A stretch of DNA of 64,000 nt from Actinocatenispora sp963815125 (GTDB taxonomy: Bacteria > Actinomycetota > Actinomycetes > Mycobacteriales > Micromonosporaceae): NCBI GenBank assembly GCA_963815125.1, contig CAWFFM010000004.1:152573-216572 (forward strand), written 5' to 3'. The position numbers were made by a program, and so were the translations under genes. Shown here one piece after another: positions 11,057 through 22,247 of the stretch (positions are counted from its first letter, which is position 1; every line of letters begins with the position of its first letter). Below the pieces are notes generated by a model, which made no database searches, was not told where the DNA came from, and saw only the letters and a program-made list of their open reading frames with translations.

Positions 11057-11767
11057 GTGCGCGGGATATTCGCTGATCTGATCGAACTCGTCTTTCCGGC
11101 GGACTGCCCAGGTTGTGGCCGGCCCGGACCGGCGAGCCCACTGTGCGACGGATGCGCCGGGTTGTTGCGTGCCACCCGACCGGGCCTGGTCCGGCCCGAT
11201 CCGGCGCCGCCGGGACTGCCACCCTGTGTCGCGCTCGGCGACTACCAGGGTCTGCTGCGGGAACTGCTGCTCGAATACAAGGAACGCGGCCGGTTGGGGC
11301 TGGCCGCGCCGTTGGGCGCCGGGCTGGCCGCGGCGCTGGCCGTCGCGGTACGCGCGCTGGCTCCGACGGCGGACCGGGTGCTGCTCATCCCCGTACCGGC
11401 GACCGCCGCGGCGGCGCGCGCCCGGCACGGTGACCACATCGCACGGTTGGCGCGCCGTGCGGTTGCGGTGCTGCGCGCATCGAGGCACCGGGTCGAGCTG
11501 TGTCCGGCGCTGGTGGCGGTGCCCCGGCTGGCGGATTCCGCCGGCCTGAGCGCGTCGGCGCGGGCGGACCGCGCCGACGGGGCGTTCCGGGCCCGGTCCA
11601 CCGCCCGCAGCCTGCTGTCGGGGGCCGGGCCCGGAACGGCGCTGCTGATCGTCGACGACATCGTGACCACCGGGGCGACGCTGGCCGCCGTCGCCCGCCG
11701 GCTGGCTGGCTGCGGCGCACCGGCCACCGGGGCGGTGGTGCTGGCGGCGACGAAGCGGCGACGATGA
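11057..11767 (+). CDS. comF: ComF family phosphoribosyltransferase-like protein
   Basis: A 236-residue protein with an N-terminal zinc-finger-like CPGCGRPGPASPLCDGC and a type I phosphoribosyltransferase fold. The PRPP-binding loop is LLIVDDIVTTGATL. In naturally competent bacteria ComF links DNA uptake to recombination; in Actinobacteria its role is unproved, though it sits conserved between lpqB and hpf. The chosen GTG gives VRGIFADLIELVFPADCPGC, the usual family start. An upstream GTG 60 nt earlier is possible. It is separated from lpqB by about 145 bp and probably has its own promoter. Confidence 0.88.
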   Translation: MRGIFADLIELVFPADCPGCGRPGPASPLCDGCAGLLRATRPGLVRPDPAPPGLPPCVALGDYQGLLRELLLEYKERGRLGLAAPLGAGLAAALAVAVRALAPTADRVLLIPVPATAAAARARHGDHIARLARRAVAVLRASRHRVELCPALVAVPRLADSAGLSASARADRADGAFRARSTARSLLSGAGPGTALLIVDDIVTTGATLAAVARRLAGCGAPATGAVVLAATKRRR

Positions 11768-12039
11768 CCGATCTTTCCAGCGATTCCGGTCGTTGTTCGG
11801 AGGACCTCAATTGGTCCTACCTGTTGAGTCACCTCAGACGTTCGGCACCGTTGGACATGACAACCCGATGTGAACGGGCTAACGTCGGGGGTTATCGAAA
11901 GGCTAGTCGGGAAAGGGGATCTGACCAGCACAGTTGATGCCGGCTGCCGCGATACAGGGGGCCTGCGATCGCCCGGCCGGCAGGCGGACCGTGACCGGTC
12001 CGCCAAGACCCACCAGTTACCAACCGTGGGAGGTAAGGC
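11768..12039 (+). promoter_or_regulatory. Upstream region of hpf, less GC-rich
   Basis: A gene-free 272-bp stretch between comF and the hibernation factor gene. It is noticeably richer in A and T than the flanks and holds possible promoter hexamers (e.g. ttgttc and ttgagt). The long leader and GGGAGG ribosome-binding site just before the GTG suggest a separately regulated transcript, as expected for a stress-induced ribosome hibernation factor. No convincing riboswitch fold was recognised. Confidence 0.35.
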
Positions 12040-12675
12040 GTGGACGTAGTCGTCAAGGGCCGCAATGTGGAGGTGCCTGACCACTTCCGCCAGCACGTCA
12101 CCGAGAAGCTCCAGAAGGTCGAACGTTACGACCAGAAGCTGATCAGGATCGACGTTGAATTGTCCCACGAGCGCAACAAGCGCCAGGCTGAACGCAGCCA
12201 GCGGGTGGAGATCACCTGTGTGTCCCGCGGGCCGGCGGTGCGCGCGGAAGCGTGTGCGAAGGACTTCTACAGCGCGTTGGATACCGCGCTGGGCAAACTT
12301 GACCGCCGGCTGTCCAAGGCGTCGGACCGCCGCCGGGTGCACCACGGCAGGCACGCCCCGGTGTCGGTGGCCGCGGCGACAGCCACGCTGGTGGACGAGG
12401 CAGCACAGGCGACCGCAGGCCAGAGCGGCGTCGCCGTCATGCCCCGGTCCGCGGACACGGGAACCGACGACGAATACCTGGAGGACGACGGTCCAGGTCG
12501 TATCGTCCGGGAGAAGGAACACCCGGCCGACCCGATGACCGTCGACGATGCGCTGTTCCAGATGGAACTGGTCGGGCACGACTTCTATCTCTTTGTCGAC
12601 AAGGATTCCGGGCGGCCCAGCGTCGTCTACCGCCGCAAGGGTTTCCACTACGGCATGATCCGACTGGCGATGTGA
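12040..12675 (+). CDS. hpf: Long-form ribosome hibernation promoting factor
   Basis: A 211-residue long HPF. The N-terminal S30AE domain (res 1-100, MDVVVKGRNVEVPDHFRQHV) binds the 30S decoding region. A linker follows, and the C-terminal domain (res ~155-211, DALFQMELVGHDFYLFVDKD) dimerises ribosomes into inactive 100S particles. The GTG start is preceded by GGGAGG at 5-6 nt spacing. The position between comF and secA1 matches other Actinobacteria. A strong hairpin follows the stop, and the next gene is convergent. Confidence 0.95.
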   Translation: MDVVVKGRNVEVPDHFRQHVTEKLQKVERYDQKLIRIDVELSHERNKRQAERSQRVEITCVSRGPAVRAEACAKDFYSALDTALGKLDRRLSKASDRRRVHHGRHAPVSVAAATATLVDEAAQATAGQSGVAVMPRSADTGTDDEYLEDDGPGRIVREKEHPADPMTVDDALFQMELVGHDFYLFVDKDSGRPSVVYRRKGFHYGMIRLAM

Positions 12676-12698
12676 CGGCACCCGACGTGTGACGTGCC

Positions 12699-12733
12699 CG
12701 GCCCGGTGGTGGCTCCTCGGCTCCACCGGGCCG
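12699..12733 (+). terminator. Hairpin terminator shared by hpf and convergent GNAT gene
   Basis: The arms cggcccggtgg and ccaccgggccg form an 11-bp perfect stem around a 13-nt loop, between two convergent stop codons. There is no T-tract, as is common in high-GC actinomycetes. Confidence 0.65.
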
Positions 12734-12745
12734 GTACGTCCCCTG

Positions 12746-13852
12746 TCAGTGCGCCGGGACCAGCTCGTACAGGAAGTCGTCGACCCGACCGTGCGATCCG
12801 TTGCGCCTGCGTAGCTGCCGCCCGACCTTGCGGAACCCGGCCCGCTCCAGCACCGCCTGCGACGCGGTGTTGAGTACGTGTGCGCCCGCCTCCAACCGGG
12901 CCAGCCCGGCATGCTGCAGCGCCCAGTCGGCGAGCAGCCGTACCGCCCGGGTCGCGAAGCCGCGACCGCGCCAGCCCGGCGCGAGGTGGTAGCCGATCAT
13001 CCCGCTGCCGGTCGGTGGTTCGGTGTACATCAGCGAGATCTCGCCCGCGTAGCGGTCGCTGGGCGCGTCCCGGATGGTCAGGCTCGCCGTCGCGCCGGCC
13101 AGCCACCGACTGTCCGCCCGGGCGCACAGCTCCGCGACCTGCCGCCGGTCCCGGGTTCCGGGCGGAACGAGTTCCTCGGCGATGTCCGGCTGACTGAGCG
13201 CGGCGTAGGCGTCGTCGGTGTCTCCGGGCCCGAGCGGGTGCAGCGCCACGACACCGTCGGACAGTTCGCCGCCGGGCAGGTCGGGCAGCAGTCGGGGCGT
13301 CGGTCCGGCCGGATCGCTGGCCAGCCGCGCCCAGAGCACCGCGTCGTAACGGGTGCCGTCGGAGCGGCAGCCGGCGCCGCGCATGATGCCCTCGCGGCGG
13401 AATCCGGCGGCAAGGCCGACCCGCTGACCGGCGGGATTGTCCGGCGCGGCGAGCAGTTCCAGCCGTGCGACGCCGTGGTGCAGCGCCCACCCGGTGACCG
13501 CGCCGACCGCCTCGCTGGCGAAACCCTGGCCGCGGGCCCAGGGCGCCGACCAGTACACGATCTCGGTCGAGGCCCGGCGGGCACAGACCTCCGGCAGGGA
13601 GACGCTGCCGACGAGCCGACCGGTCCGCTGGTCGGCGACGACGAAGCAGGCCCCGCCGGCCGTCCACTGTGCCGGCGCCCGCTGTTCGACCCAGCTGCGG
13701 GCGTCCTGCTGCCCGTAGTCCGGCGGACAGGGCAGGAATCGGCGGATGTCCGGATCTGTCATGGCACGCAGCACGTCCGGAACGTCTGCGGTACGGGGTT
13801 CGCGAAGGAGCAGTCGCGCGGTCCGCAGCTCCTCACGTGGTAGCCCGCCCAT
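12746..13852 (-). CDS. Tandem GNAT-domain N-acetyltransferase (RimJ/RimL type)
   Basis: A 368-residue protein made of two RimJ/RimL-like GNAT domains (res ~8-180 and ~195-360). Each carries an acetyl-CoA-binding motif: YWSAPWARGQGFASEAVGAV in the first, GYHLAPGWRGRGFATRAVRL in the second. These proteins acetylate N-terminal or side-chain amines, often of ribosomal proteins or drugs; the substrate here cannot be read from sequence. The start gives MGGLPREELRTARLLLREPR, the usual family opening. A second tandem-GNAT gene lies 1.2 kb away on the same strand and looks like a paralogue. Confidence 0.85.
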   Translation of the reverse strand: MGGLPREELRTARLLLREPRTADVPDVLRAMTDPDIRRFLPCPPDYGQQDARSWVEQRAPAQWTAGGACFVVADQRTGRLVGSVSLPEVCARRASTEIVYWSAPWARGQGFASEAVGAVTGWALHHGVARLELLAAPDNPAGQRVGLAAGFRREGIMRGAGCRSDGTRYDAVLWARLASDPAGPTPRLLPDLPGGELSDGVVALHPLGPGDTDDAYAALSQPDIAEELVPPGTRDRRQVAELCARADSRWLAGATASLTIRDAPSDRYAGEISLMYTEPPTGSGMIGYHLAPGWRGRGFATRAVRLLADWALQHAGLARLEAGAHVLNTASQAVLERAGFRKVGRQLRRRNGSHGRVDDFLYELVPAH

Positions 13853-13953
13853 CGTGCCTCCCCAACTGTGTCTCCGCTGTAATATGCCGCACCCGAGCAG
13901 GTATCGCACTCTCCCTGGTGCACTTCGCGCGCCGGTGCGGCACGCTTGGTGGC

Positions 13954-14952
13954 ATGAGTGCTGCCGAAGACCAGCCCGCGTCGTCGGACGAGACCGCGCA
14001 GTTCGCCCAGGAGACCGCGCAGAGCGGTGCCTTCGTCCGTCAGGCCAACCGGTTCACCGACCGGGTGACCAGGGATTCGCAGGCCGCGCCCGGTGCCGGC
14101 CCGGACGACGAGGGCCGTTGGCCGGTCGAGCCCGGACGTTACCGGCTGGTCGTGTCGCTCGCCTGTCCTTGGGCACATCGGTCGGTCATCGTGCGCGAAC
14201 TGCTCGGTCTCAACGACGCCATCTCGCTGGCCGTGGTGGACCCGCTGCGCGACGAGCGCGGCTGGCGCTTCACCCTCGACGACGGGGACCGCGACCCGGT
14301 ACTGGGTATCGAGCTGCTGTCCGAGGCATATCTGGCGACCGACCCGGACTACCAGGGCCGGGTCACCGTACCGGCGCTGGTGGACACGATCAGCGGGAAG
14401 GTCGTCACCAACGACTACCCGCAGCTGTCGTTGGACCTGTCCACCGAGTGGGTCGAGCACCACGCGCCGGGGGCGCCGGCACTGTACCCGCCGGAGCTGC
14501 GCGCCGAGATGGACCCGCTGATGGAGGACATCTACCAGGACGTCAACAACGGCGTGTACAAGTGCGGGTTCGCCACCGGGCAGCAGGCGTACGAGGACGC
14601 CTACGACGCGCTGTTCGCCAGGCTGGACAGGTTGGACGACCGGCTCGCCGACCGCCGGTACCTGATGGGCGGGGAGATCACCGAGGCCGACGTACGGTTG
14701 TTCACCACCCTGGCGCGTTTCGACGCGGTCTACCACAACCATTTCCGGTGCAACCGGCAGAAGATCACCGAGTTCAGCAACCTGTGGCCGTACGCCCGGG
14801 ACCTGTACCAGACCCGTGGGTTCGGCAGCACGGTCGACTTCAGCCACATCAAGCGCCACTACTACCTGACCCACGAGAAGATCAACCCCACCGGCATCGT
14901 GCCGAAGGGGCCCGATCCGCTGCGTTGGCTCACCCCGCACGCCAGGTCCTGA
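13954..14952 (+). CDS. Glutathionyl-hydroquinone reductase-like (Xi-class GST) protein
   Basis: A 332-residue protein of the ECM4/YqjG family. It has the catalytic Cys motif SLACPWAHRSVIVREL, the thioredoxin-fold motif VTVPALVDT, KVVTNDYPQL, and the helical C-terminal GST domain with GEITEADVRLFTTLARFDAVY. In other bacteria the family reduces glutathionyl-hydroquinones. Actinobacteria generally use mycothiol, so the in vivo thiol is uncertain. The ATG is followed by MSAAEDQPAS; the open frame runs further upstream but without family similarity. It is convergent with the second tandem-GNAT gene, with a hairpin between them. Confidence 0.9.
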   Translation: MSAAEDQPASSDETAQFAQETAQSGAFVRQANRFTDRVTRDSQAAPGAGPDDEGRWPVEPGRYRLVVSLACPWAHRSVIVRELLGLNDAISLAVVDPLRDERGWRFTLDDGDRDPVLGIELLSEAYLATDPDYQGRVTVPALVDTISGKVVTNDYPQLSLDLSTEWVEHHAPGAPALYPPELRAEMDPLMEDIYQDVNNGVYKCGFATGQQAYEDAYDALFARLDRLDDRLADRRYLMGGEITEADVRLFTTLARFDAVYHNHFRCNRQKITEFSNLWPYARDLYQTRGFGSTVDFSHIKRHYYLTHEKINPTGIVPKGPDPLRWLTPHARS

Positions 14953-14960
14953 CGCAGCAG

Positions 14961-14990
14961 GTCCCGCCGGGTCGGGTCGGCCGGCGGGAC
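14961..14990. terminator. Bidirectional hairpin between convergent genes
   Basis: The arms gtcccgccgg and ccggcgggac form a perfect 10-bp stem with a 10-nt loop just after the GST-like gene's stop and before the stop of the convergent acetyltransferase. Confidence 0.6.
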
Positions 14991-15050
14991 TGCCCTGTCG
15001 GGCCGGTCCGGTCGGACCCGGCGTGCGGGCCCGGCGATCCGTGCCGTCCG

Positions 15051-16238
15051 TCAGACGCGGGCGGCGCTGTCCAGTTCGGTCACCTGGCCTGCGCCATCAC
15101 GGTCGGTGGCGAGCAGGGCGCCGTACCAGCTGTCCCGCGGCGTGCCACGCTGCACCAGCATCTGCCGTTCGGTGCCCTCGACGGTGAAGCCGACCTTCTC
15201 CACGATCCGTCGCGAGGCCCGGTTGCCCACGAAAGCGCGCCAGTCGATCCGGGACAGGCCGAGTGCATCGAAGCCCCAGTCGCAGAGCAACCGGAGCGCG
15301 GCGGTACCGATGCCCCGGCCGCGGGCCCACGGTGCCACGGCGAAGCCGAGGCTGCCGATCCGCGCCGGCCACTCGTCCAGTCGCAGGTCGAAGGTGCCGA
15401 GGTAGCGGCCGTCCGGGTCGCTGACCGCGAAGATGCCGGTCTCGCCGGCCAGCCACGCCGAGTGGGACAGCCGGAGGTAGAACTCCGCGTCGGCCGGCCG
15501 GTACGGGTTCGGCACGGTGGTGTAGCGGACCATGTCCGGGTCCTGGCAGGCCCGGAGCATCTCGGGCAGGTCGGCCTCGGTCAACGGGCGGAGTCGTACC
15601 GGGCCGGTGCCGAGGGTAGGCTGCGGCGCTCCGAACGCCCGGGCCTGCCGGGCCGCGAGTACCAGCTGCGGGTCGTCGCGGTCGTCGGCTTCGCGCAGCT
15701 CACCGGGCAGGAGCGAGGCGAGCCACCCGTCGCGCCGCTCGCCCGGGGCGGTGCCGCTCAACGCGGCGCGCAGGGTGCCCTCCAGCTGGAAGCCGAGCCG
15801 CTGGGCGATCAGCCGGGACGCGTGGTGTCCGACCTCGGCCTGCCAGACCAGTCGAGCTAGACCCAGCTCCTCCAACGCCCACCGGGCCGCCAGCCGGGTG
15901 GCACGTTCCGCGATTCCCCGGCCCCGTGCCCAGGGCGCGCTCCAGTAGCCGATCTCGGCGGTGCCGGCGGTCAGGTTCAGGCCGAACAGCGTGACGGCCC
16001 CGAGCAGTTCGCCGGTACCGGGGTCGAACACGCCGAACCGCGCGCCGGTACCCTCCCGCCAGACCTGCGGCGCCTTCCCGGTGACGAATGCGTGCGCGTG
16101 TTCGGTGGTGTACGGGACCGGCAGCTGCGCCGGGCGCTGGATGGCGGGATCCTGACACGCCGCGGTGAGCGCGGGGACGTCCTGCACCTGCCAGGTGCGC
16201 AGCAGCAGATCATCGCCGGCGAGTTCAACGGGTTCCAT
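15051..16238 (-). CDS. Tandem GNAT-domain N-acetyltransferase
   Basis: A 395-residue protein with two GNAT domains (res ~5-185 and ~215-385). Acetyl-CoA motifs are YWSAPWARGRGIAERATRLA in the first domain and VAPWARGRGIGTAALRLLC in the second. Its first-domain motif is nearly the same as that of the other tandem-GNAT gene 1.2 kb upstream, so the two probably arose by duplication. The start is the ATG giving MEPVELAGDDLLLRTW. The longer upstream frame runs through the divergent promoter region and is not used. Confidence 0.83.
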   Translation of the reverse strand: MEPVELAGDDLLLRTWQVQDVPALTAACQDPAIQRPAQLPVPYTTEHAHAFVTGKAPQVWREGTGARFGVFDPGTGELLGAVTLFGLNLTAGTAEIGYWSAPWARGRGIAERATRLAARWALEELGLARLVWQAEVGHHASRLIAQRLGFQLEGTLRAALSGTAPGERRDGWLASLLPGELREADDRDDPQLVLAARQARAFGAPQPTLGTGPVRLRPLTEADLPEMLRACQDPDMVRYTTVPNPYRPADAEFYLRLSHSAWLAGETGIFAVSDPDGRYLGTFDLRLDEWPARIGSLGFAVAPWARGRGIGTAALRLLCDWGFDALGLSRIDWRAFVGNRASRRIVEKVGFTVEGTERQMLVQRGTPRDSWYGALLATDRDGAGQVTELDSAARV

Positions 16239-16409
16239 GCGCAGATCCTGCCGCCCGGGGCGACCGACCGGTACCGGGTTTCGGTGCGCCTGCCGCTGCT
16301 GCCGGCGCGGGGTGGCCGGGGGTGCCCAAAAGGCGGCCGAGAGGGCAGACTCGTACCGAGTGGTAACCAGGATCCGACGGATGGTTGCCGGTAGCCGGGT
16401 GCCACCCGG

Positions 16410-16961
16410 GTGGTTGTCGAGCAGATGGAAGTGCACGTGGCCAGACACGGTAACGACGCGGTGGACGGCGGGAACCCGCCGGCGGGTACGAGGGCGCCGG
16501 CCGACCCGGCGCCAGCTGACCCGGCGCCGGCCGACTCGGTGCCGGCCGACTCGGTGCCGGCCGGGACCGCTCCGGCCGGCCGGACCGTACCGGCCGCTGA
16601 CACCGCGCCGGCCGCTGCGGGGCCGAGCGGGTCGCGGGTGGGGCCGGCGGTACGACGCGGTGCCCGGGCCGGCTGGCAGGGTGTCACCCACGCACGTACG
16701 TACCTGGCCCGGCTCATCTCGCTGGTGGCGCTGGTGGCGGCGCTGCTACTGGGTCTGGGTGCGGTACTGGTCGGCTTCGGCGCCAACCCACACAACGTCA
16801 TCGTCGACTGGGTGGTGTCGGCGGCCAACCGGCTGGACGGTCCGTTCAGCGATCTGTTCACCTTCCCGGACCACGTGAAGCAGGTGCTGGTCGACTGGGT
16901 GATCGCGGCGGTGGCGTATCTCGCGGCCGGCGGTATCCTCAGCCGGCTGATTCGTCCGTGA
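16410..16961 (+). CDS. Small membrane protein with Pro/Ala repeat N-terminus
   Basis: A 183-residue protein of unknown function. Residues ~25-75 are a disordered stretch built from ADPAPAD/ADSVPAD-like repeats. The second half has two hydrophobic segments (ISLVALVAALLLGLGAVLVG, and VIAAVAYLAAGGILSRLI at the C-terminus) separated by a short amphipathic region. The beginning is uncertain: GTG at this position or an ATG 15 nt later. It stands alone between a divergent acetyltransferase and secA, about 250 bp upstream of the latter. Confidence 0.65.
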   Translation: MVVEQMEVHVARHGNDAVDGGNPPAGTRAPADPAPADPAPADSVPADSVPAGTAPAGRTVPAADTAPAAAGPSGSRVGPAVRRGARAGWQGVTHARTYLARLISLVALVAALLLGLGAVLVGFGANPHNVIVDWVVSAANRLDGPFSDLFTFPDHVKQVLVDWVIAAVAYLAAGGILSRLIRP

Positions 16962-17213
16962 CGCTGTGGAATGATCTAGTGTCGTGAAGTCACTACGTAG
17001 CGCGATTCCGCGATCAACCGGATGAGTTAGCTAAAATTGTCCGGTTCGGTCGACGATCTACCGGCGCGGGTGTGCCGCTATGGGCACACCCTGCCTACGA
17101 TGGTCGCCTGAGTGCAGGTGCGCGGCGGCGTCCGGCAGGCCCGGGGCACCGGTGGGCGCCGACACCACAGCGAACGATGTCGCCTGAGAACAGCCCCCAG
17201 GGAGCGTTGAGAA

Positions 17214-20162
<2,949 letters not shown>

Positions 20163-20190
20163 CATCCCGGGTGGCGGGCCCGATCCGTCG

Positions 20191-20226
20191 ACGGCCACGG
20201 CGCAGAACGCATTGCGCCGTGGCCGT
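20191..20226 (+). terminator. secA terminator hairpin
   Basis: A perfect 14-bp stem (acggccacggcgca / tgcgccgtggccgt) with an 8-nt loop, 28 nt after the secA stop codon. Confidence 0.75.
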
Positions 20227-20313
20227 TCGCCCTGTCCGGCGCCGGTACCGGACGGACGGGGTGCCCGGTACCGCGGTCGGGGACATGTGGGGACCGTGAC
20301 GGACAGCTAATCT

Positions 20314-20799
20314 GTGCCGGTGCTGCGTACCCCTCTACTGGTCGTGGTGTTCCCGTTCCGCGTCTCGTCGTGGAGCGGGGTGGAGTACTGCCTGCTGCGG
20401 GGCACGGGTACGGACGGGCACTGGCAGGGCATCGCCGGTGGGGGTGACGGTTCCGCCTCCCCGGGCGGTACGGCCCGCCAGGTGTTGCGGGACGCGGCGG
20501 GTGTCGCGCCGGACGCCCCCTTGTACCCGCTGCAGTCGATGGACACGGTGCCGGTGACGAGCCTCCGCGAGCCAGGTGACTGGCCGGGTGACCTGTACGC
20601 GGTGCCCCGGTACACGTTTGCGGTGGACGTCGGCGACCAGGGCTTCGGACCCGTCGACGGGTACCCGGACTGTGCCTGGGCGGATTATCCGACGGCGTAC
20701 GGCTCCCTGCGCCATCAGCTGTACCAGCACGCCCTCTGGGAGCTGCACGAGCGCATCTACCGGCATCATCTGGTCCACCCGGCGCCGGTCGGCGGTTGA
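20314..20799 (+). CDS. NUDIX-fold protein with degenerate catalytic box
   Basis: A 161-residue protein whose start LRTPLLVVVFPFRVSSW and the segment GGTARQVLRDAAGVAP resemble a NUDIX hydrolase. The box lacks the metal-binding glutamates: the expected REVREETG is RQVLRDAAG. It is therefore probably not a pyrophosphohydrolase, or it uses other residues. The C-terminal half (YTFAVDVGDQGFGP, WADYPTAYGSLRHQLYQHALWELHERI) resembles the distal part of NUDIX-family proteins. A GTG start is chosen; a second in-frame GTG lies 6 nt downstream. Confidence 0.6.
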   Translation: MPVLRTPLLVVVFPFRVSSWSGVEYCLLRGTGTDGHWQGIAGGGDGSASPGGTARQVLRDAAGVAPDAPLYPLQSMDTVPVTSLREPGDWPGDLYAVPRYTFAVDVGDQGFGPVDGYPDCAWADYPTAYGSLRHQLYQHALWELHERIYRHHLVHPAPVGG

Positions 20800-21005
20800 C
20801 GCCGGCCGTGCCGGCGGCCGATGGTGTCGGATGGCCGTCAGTCGGCACCGCGTGCTGTCGACAACCGCCGCCGCCGCGCTGACCAGCTAGTTTAGTGATC
20901 AGAATGAAAAAAGCCGGCCATTCCCGTGTCGAAGATCAACAACTCGGGTACCCCGGAACGGTGCGGCGTGGCCTTCGTGTGCCGAAAATGGGGTTAGCCT
21001 GAGAT

Positions 21006-21055
21006 CACTCTTGGAATAAGAGTGTCGCGGATACTTGCACCGTGATGCGACACTC
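21006..21055 (+). promoter_or_regulatory. Nested inverted repeats upstream of the sepF paralogue
   Basis: Two inverted repeats overlap here: cactctt/aagagtg with a 5-nt spacer, and gagtgtcgc/gcgacactc with an 18-nt spacer that shares bases with the first. They lie 70-120 nt upstream of the small sepF-like gene, in a comparatively AT-rich stretch. They could be operator sites, or mutually exclusive hairpins in a 5' leader. Confidence 0.45.
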
Positions 21056-21127
21056 CATTGTGGAACACGAAGACGCAGCGACAGGTGGGAGCGCCGAGCG
21101 GTAACGACGTGGGAGGAGGTGTCCGCG

Positions 21128-21490
21128 ATGGCGGCAGTGCACAGGTCACGGTCCTGGCTGGGACTCAACGAGGACGAGCAGCTGGACGAGCCCCGGCTGG
21201 CTCCGGTGGAGTCACTGCCGACGGCGGAGGCCGCCGAACCGGTCGACCGGCGGATCGCCACGATCCACCTGACCAGCTTCCATCAGGCCCGCACCGTTGG
21301 TGAACGGTTCCGCGAAGGTATCCCCGTGGTGATGGACCTGTCCGGGATGGACGATGCCGGCGCCAAGCGGGTGGTCGACTTCGCCTCGGGCCTGGTCTTC
21401 GGGCTGCGCGGTGGAATGGACCGGATCGCACCTCGGGTGTTCCTGGTCATGCCCGCTGGCACCGAACTGACCCGCGCCACCCGGGGCTGA
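21128..21490 (+). CDS. SepF-like cell division protein (paralogue)
   Basis: A 120-residue protein. Its core PVVMDLSGMDDAGAKRVVDFASGLVFGLRGGMDRIAPRVFLV (in two stretches) is the SepF fold that binds FtsZ and helps anchor and bend the Z-ring. The N-terminal part, with an amphipathic start and an acidic linker, is much shorter than in housekeeping SepF. The canonical sepF normally sits in the dcw cluster, so this is likely one of the extra SepF-like proteins known in actinomycetes. A strong GGAGGAGG ribosome-binding site fixes the ATG. Confidence 0.83.
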   Translation: MAAVHRSRSWLGLNEDEQLDEPRLAPVESLPTAEAAEPVDRRIATIHLTSFHQARTVGERFREGIPVVMDLSGMDDAGAKRVVDFASGLVFGLRGGMDRIAPRVFLVMPAGTELTRATRG

Positions 21491-21530
21491 TCTGCCGCGT
21501 CGCGCGACCGTTCTCTCCTGTTCCACCATT

Positions 21531-21574
21531 GTCCTGCCCGCCCGCACCGGTCGTCCGGTACGGGCGGGCAGGAC
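21531..21574 (+). terminator. Strong hairpin after sepF paralogue
   Basis: A 14-bp perfect stem (gtcctgcccgcccg / cgggcgggcaggac) with an inner accgg/ccggt extension around a tcgt loop, about 40 nt after the stop. Confidence 0.75.
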
Positions 21575-21639
21575 TGTGTGCAGCCGGTACAGCTCCTCTG
21601 CGGCCGGCGGTGCCATCTCGCGTCCGCAGCGGTGTCGCG

Positions 21640-21971
21640 CCGGTCCGACAGCGTCGCGGCACTGTCACGCGGCGTACCGGACCCGGATGTGCGTCACACA
21701 GATTGATATTTCTGCTGCATCGATGCTCAGCACGCTGACATGTTGCCCGAGCTGTACGGCACCCCAAGATCCTTGCGCGCTCAACCAGTTGTCACTACGT
21801 CTAGTAGCTACCGATTCACCTACAACTATCAATAAAAGGACAAGCCGGCGGGGTAAAAATGCCGACCCGACCGGCTGATCCTGACTTGACGACCTGTGAA
21901 CTCATCGTCAAACTGGGCCGATCGGGCGCCCGATTTATGGATACGTAGGGCAATTAGAGGAGCGCACACAC
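21640..21971 (+). promoter_or_regulatory. AT-rich gene-free stretch preceding Gly-rich small gene
   Basis: Unlike the rest of the window, about 280 bp here contains runs such as tgatatttctgctgc and caataaaagg. It presumably holds the promoter and leader for the following 91-residue gene. A GAGGA-type ribosome-binding site lies before the ATG at the 3' end. No coding frame with actinomycete codon bias was found in it. Confidence 0.4.
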
Positions 21972-22247
21972 ATGGACCTTGGTGGAATCCTGCCGCTTGA
22001 CAACCTGGGCAACGCGGGTGCGGGCTCCGTCCACATCGACGGCCCCATCAGCGGTGGCGCCGGGCTCGACCTGTCGCAGGGCAGCGCTGCCGGCGGTCTG
22101 CACGTCGGCAACGTGAGCGGTGGCGGCGACATCTCGCTGGCCGACCACAGCGCGCACCTGGGCATCGACCCGGGCACCGGTTCCCCGATCGGGCTGGGCC
22201 TTCCCGGCTCCAACGGGGCCCCCGCGGACCTGAGCCTCGGGCTCTAA
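21972..22247 (+). CDS. Gly-rich 91-residue protein, unknown function
   Basis: A small protein dominated by Gly, Ser, Ala, Leu and Asp, with no Cys, Lys, Arg, Trp or Tyr, so strongly acidic overall. Motifs such as ISGGAGLDLSQ, VGNVSGGGDISL and PIGLGLPGS alternate short hydrophobic strands with glycine turns, suggesting a repetitive beta structure or a disordered matrix-like protein. There is no signal peptide and no membrane helix. It has good third-position GC and a ribosome-binding site. It stands alone upstream of the ABC exporter pair. No family is recognised. Confidence 0.6.
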   Translation: MDLGGILPLDNLGNAGAGSVHIDGPISGGAGLDLSQGSAAGGLHVGNVSGGGDISLADHSAHLGIDPGTGSPIGLGLPGSNGAPADLSLGL

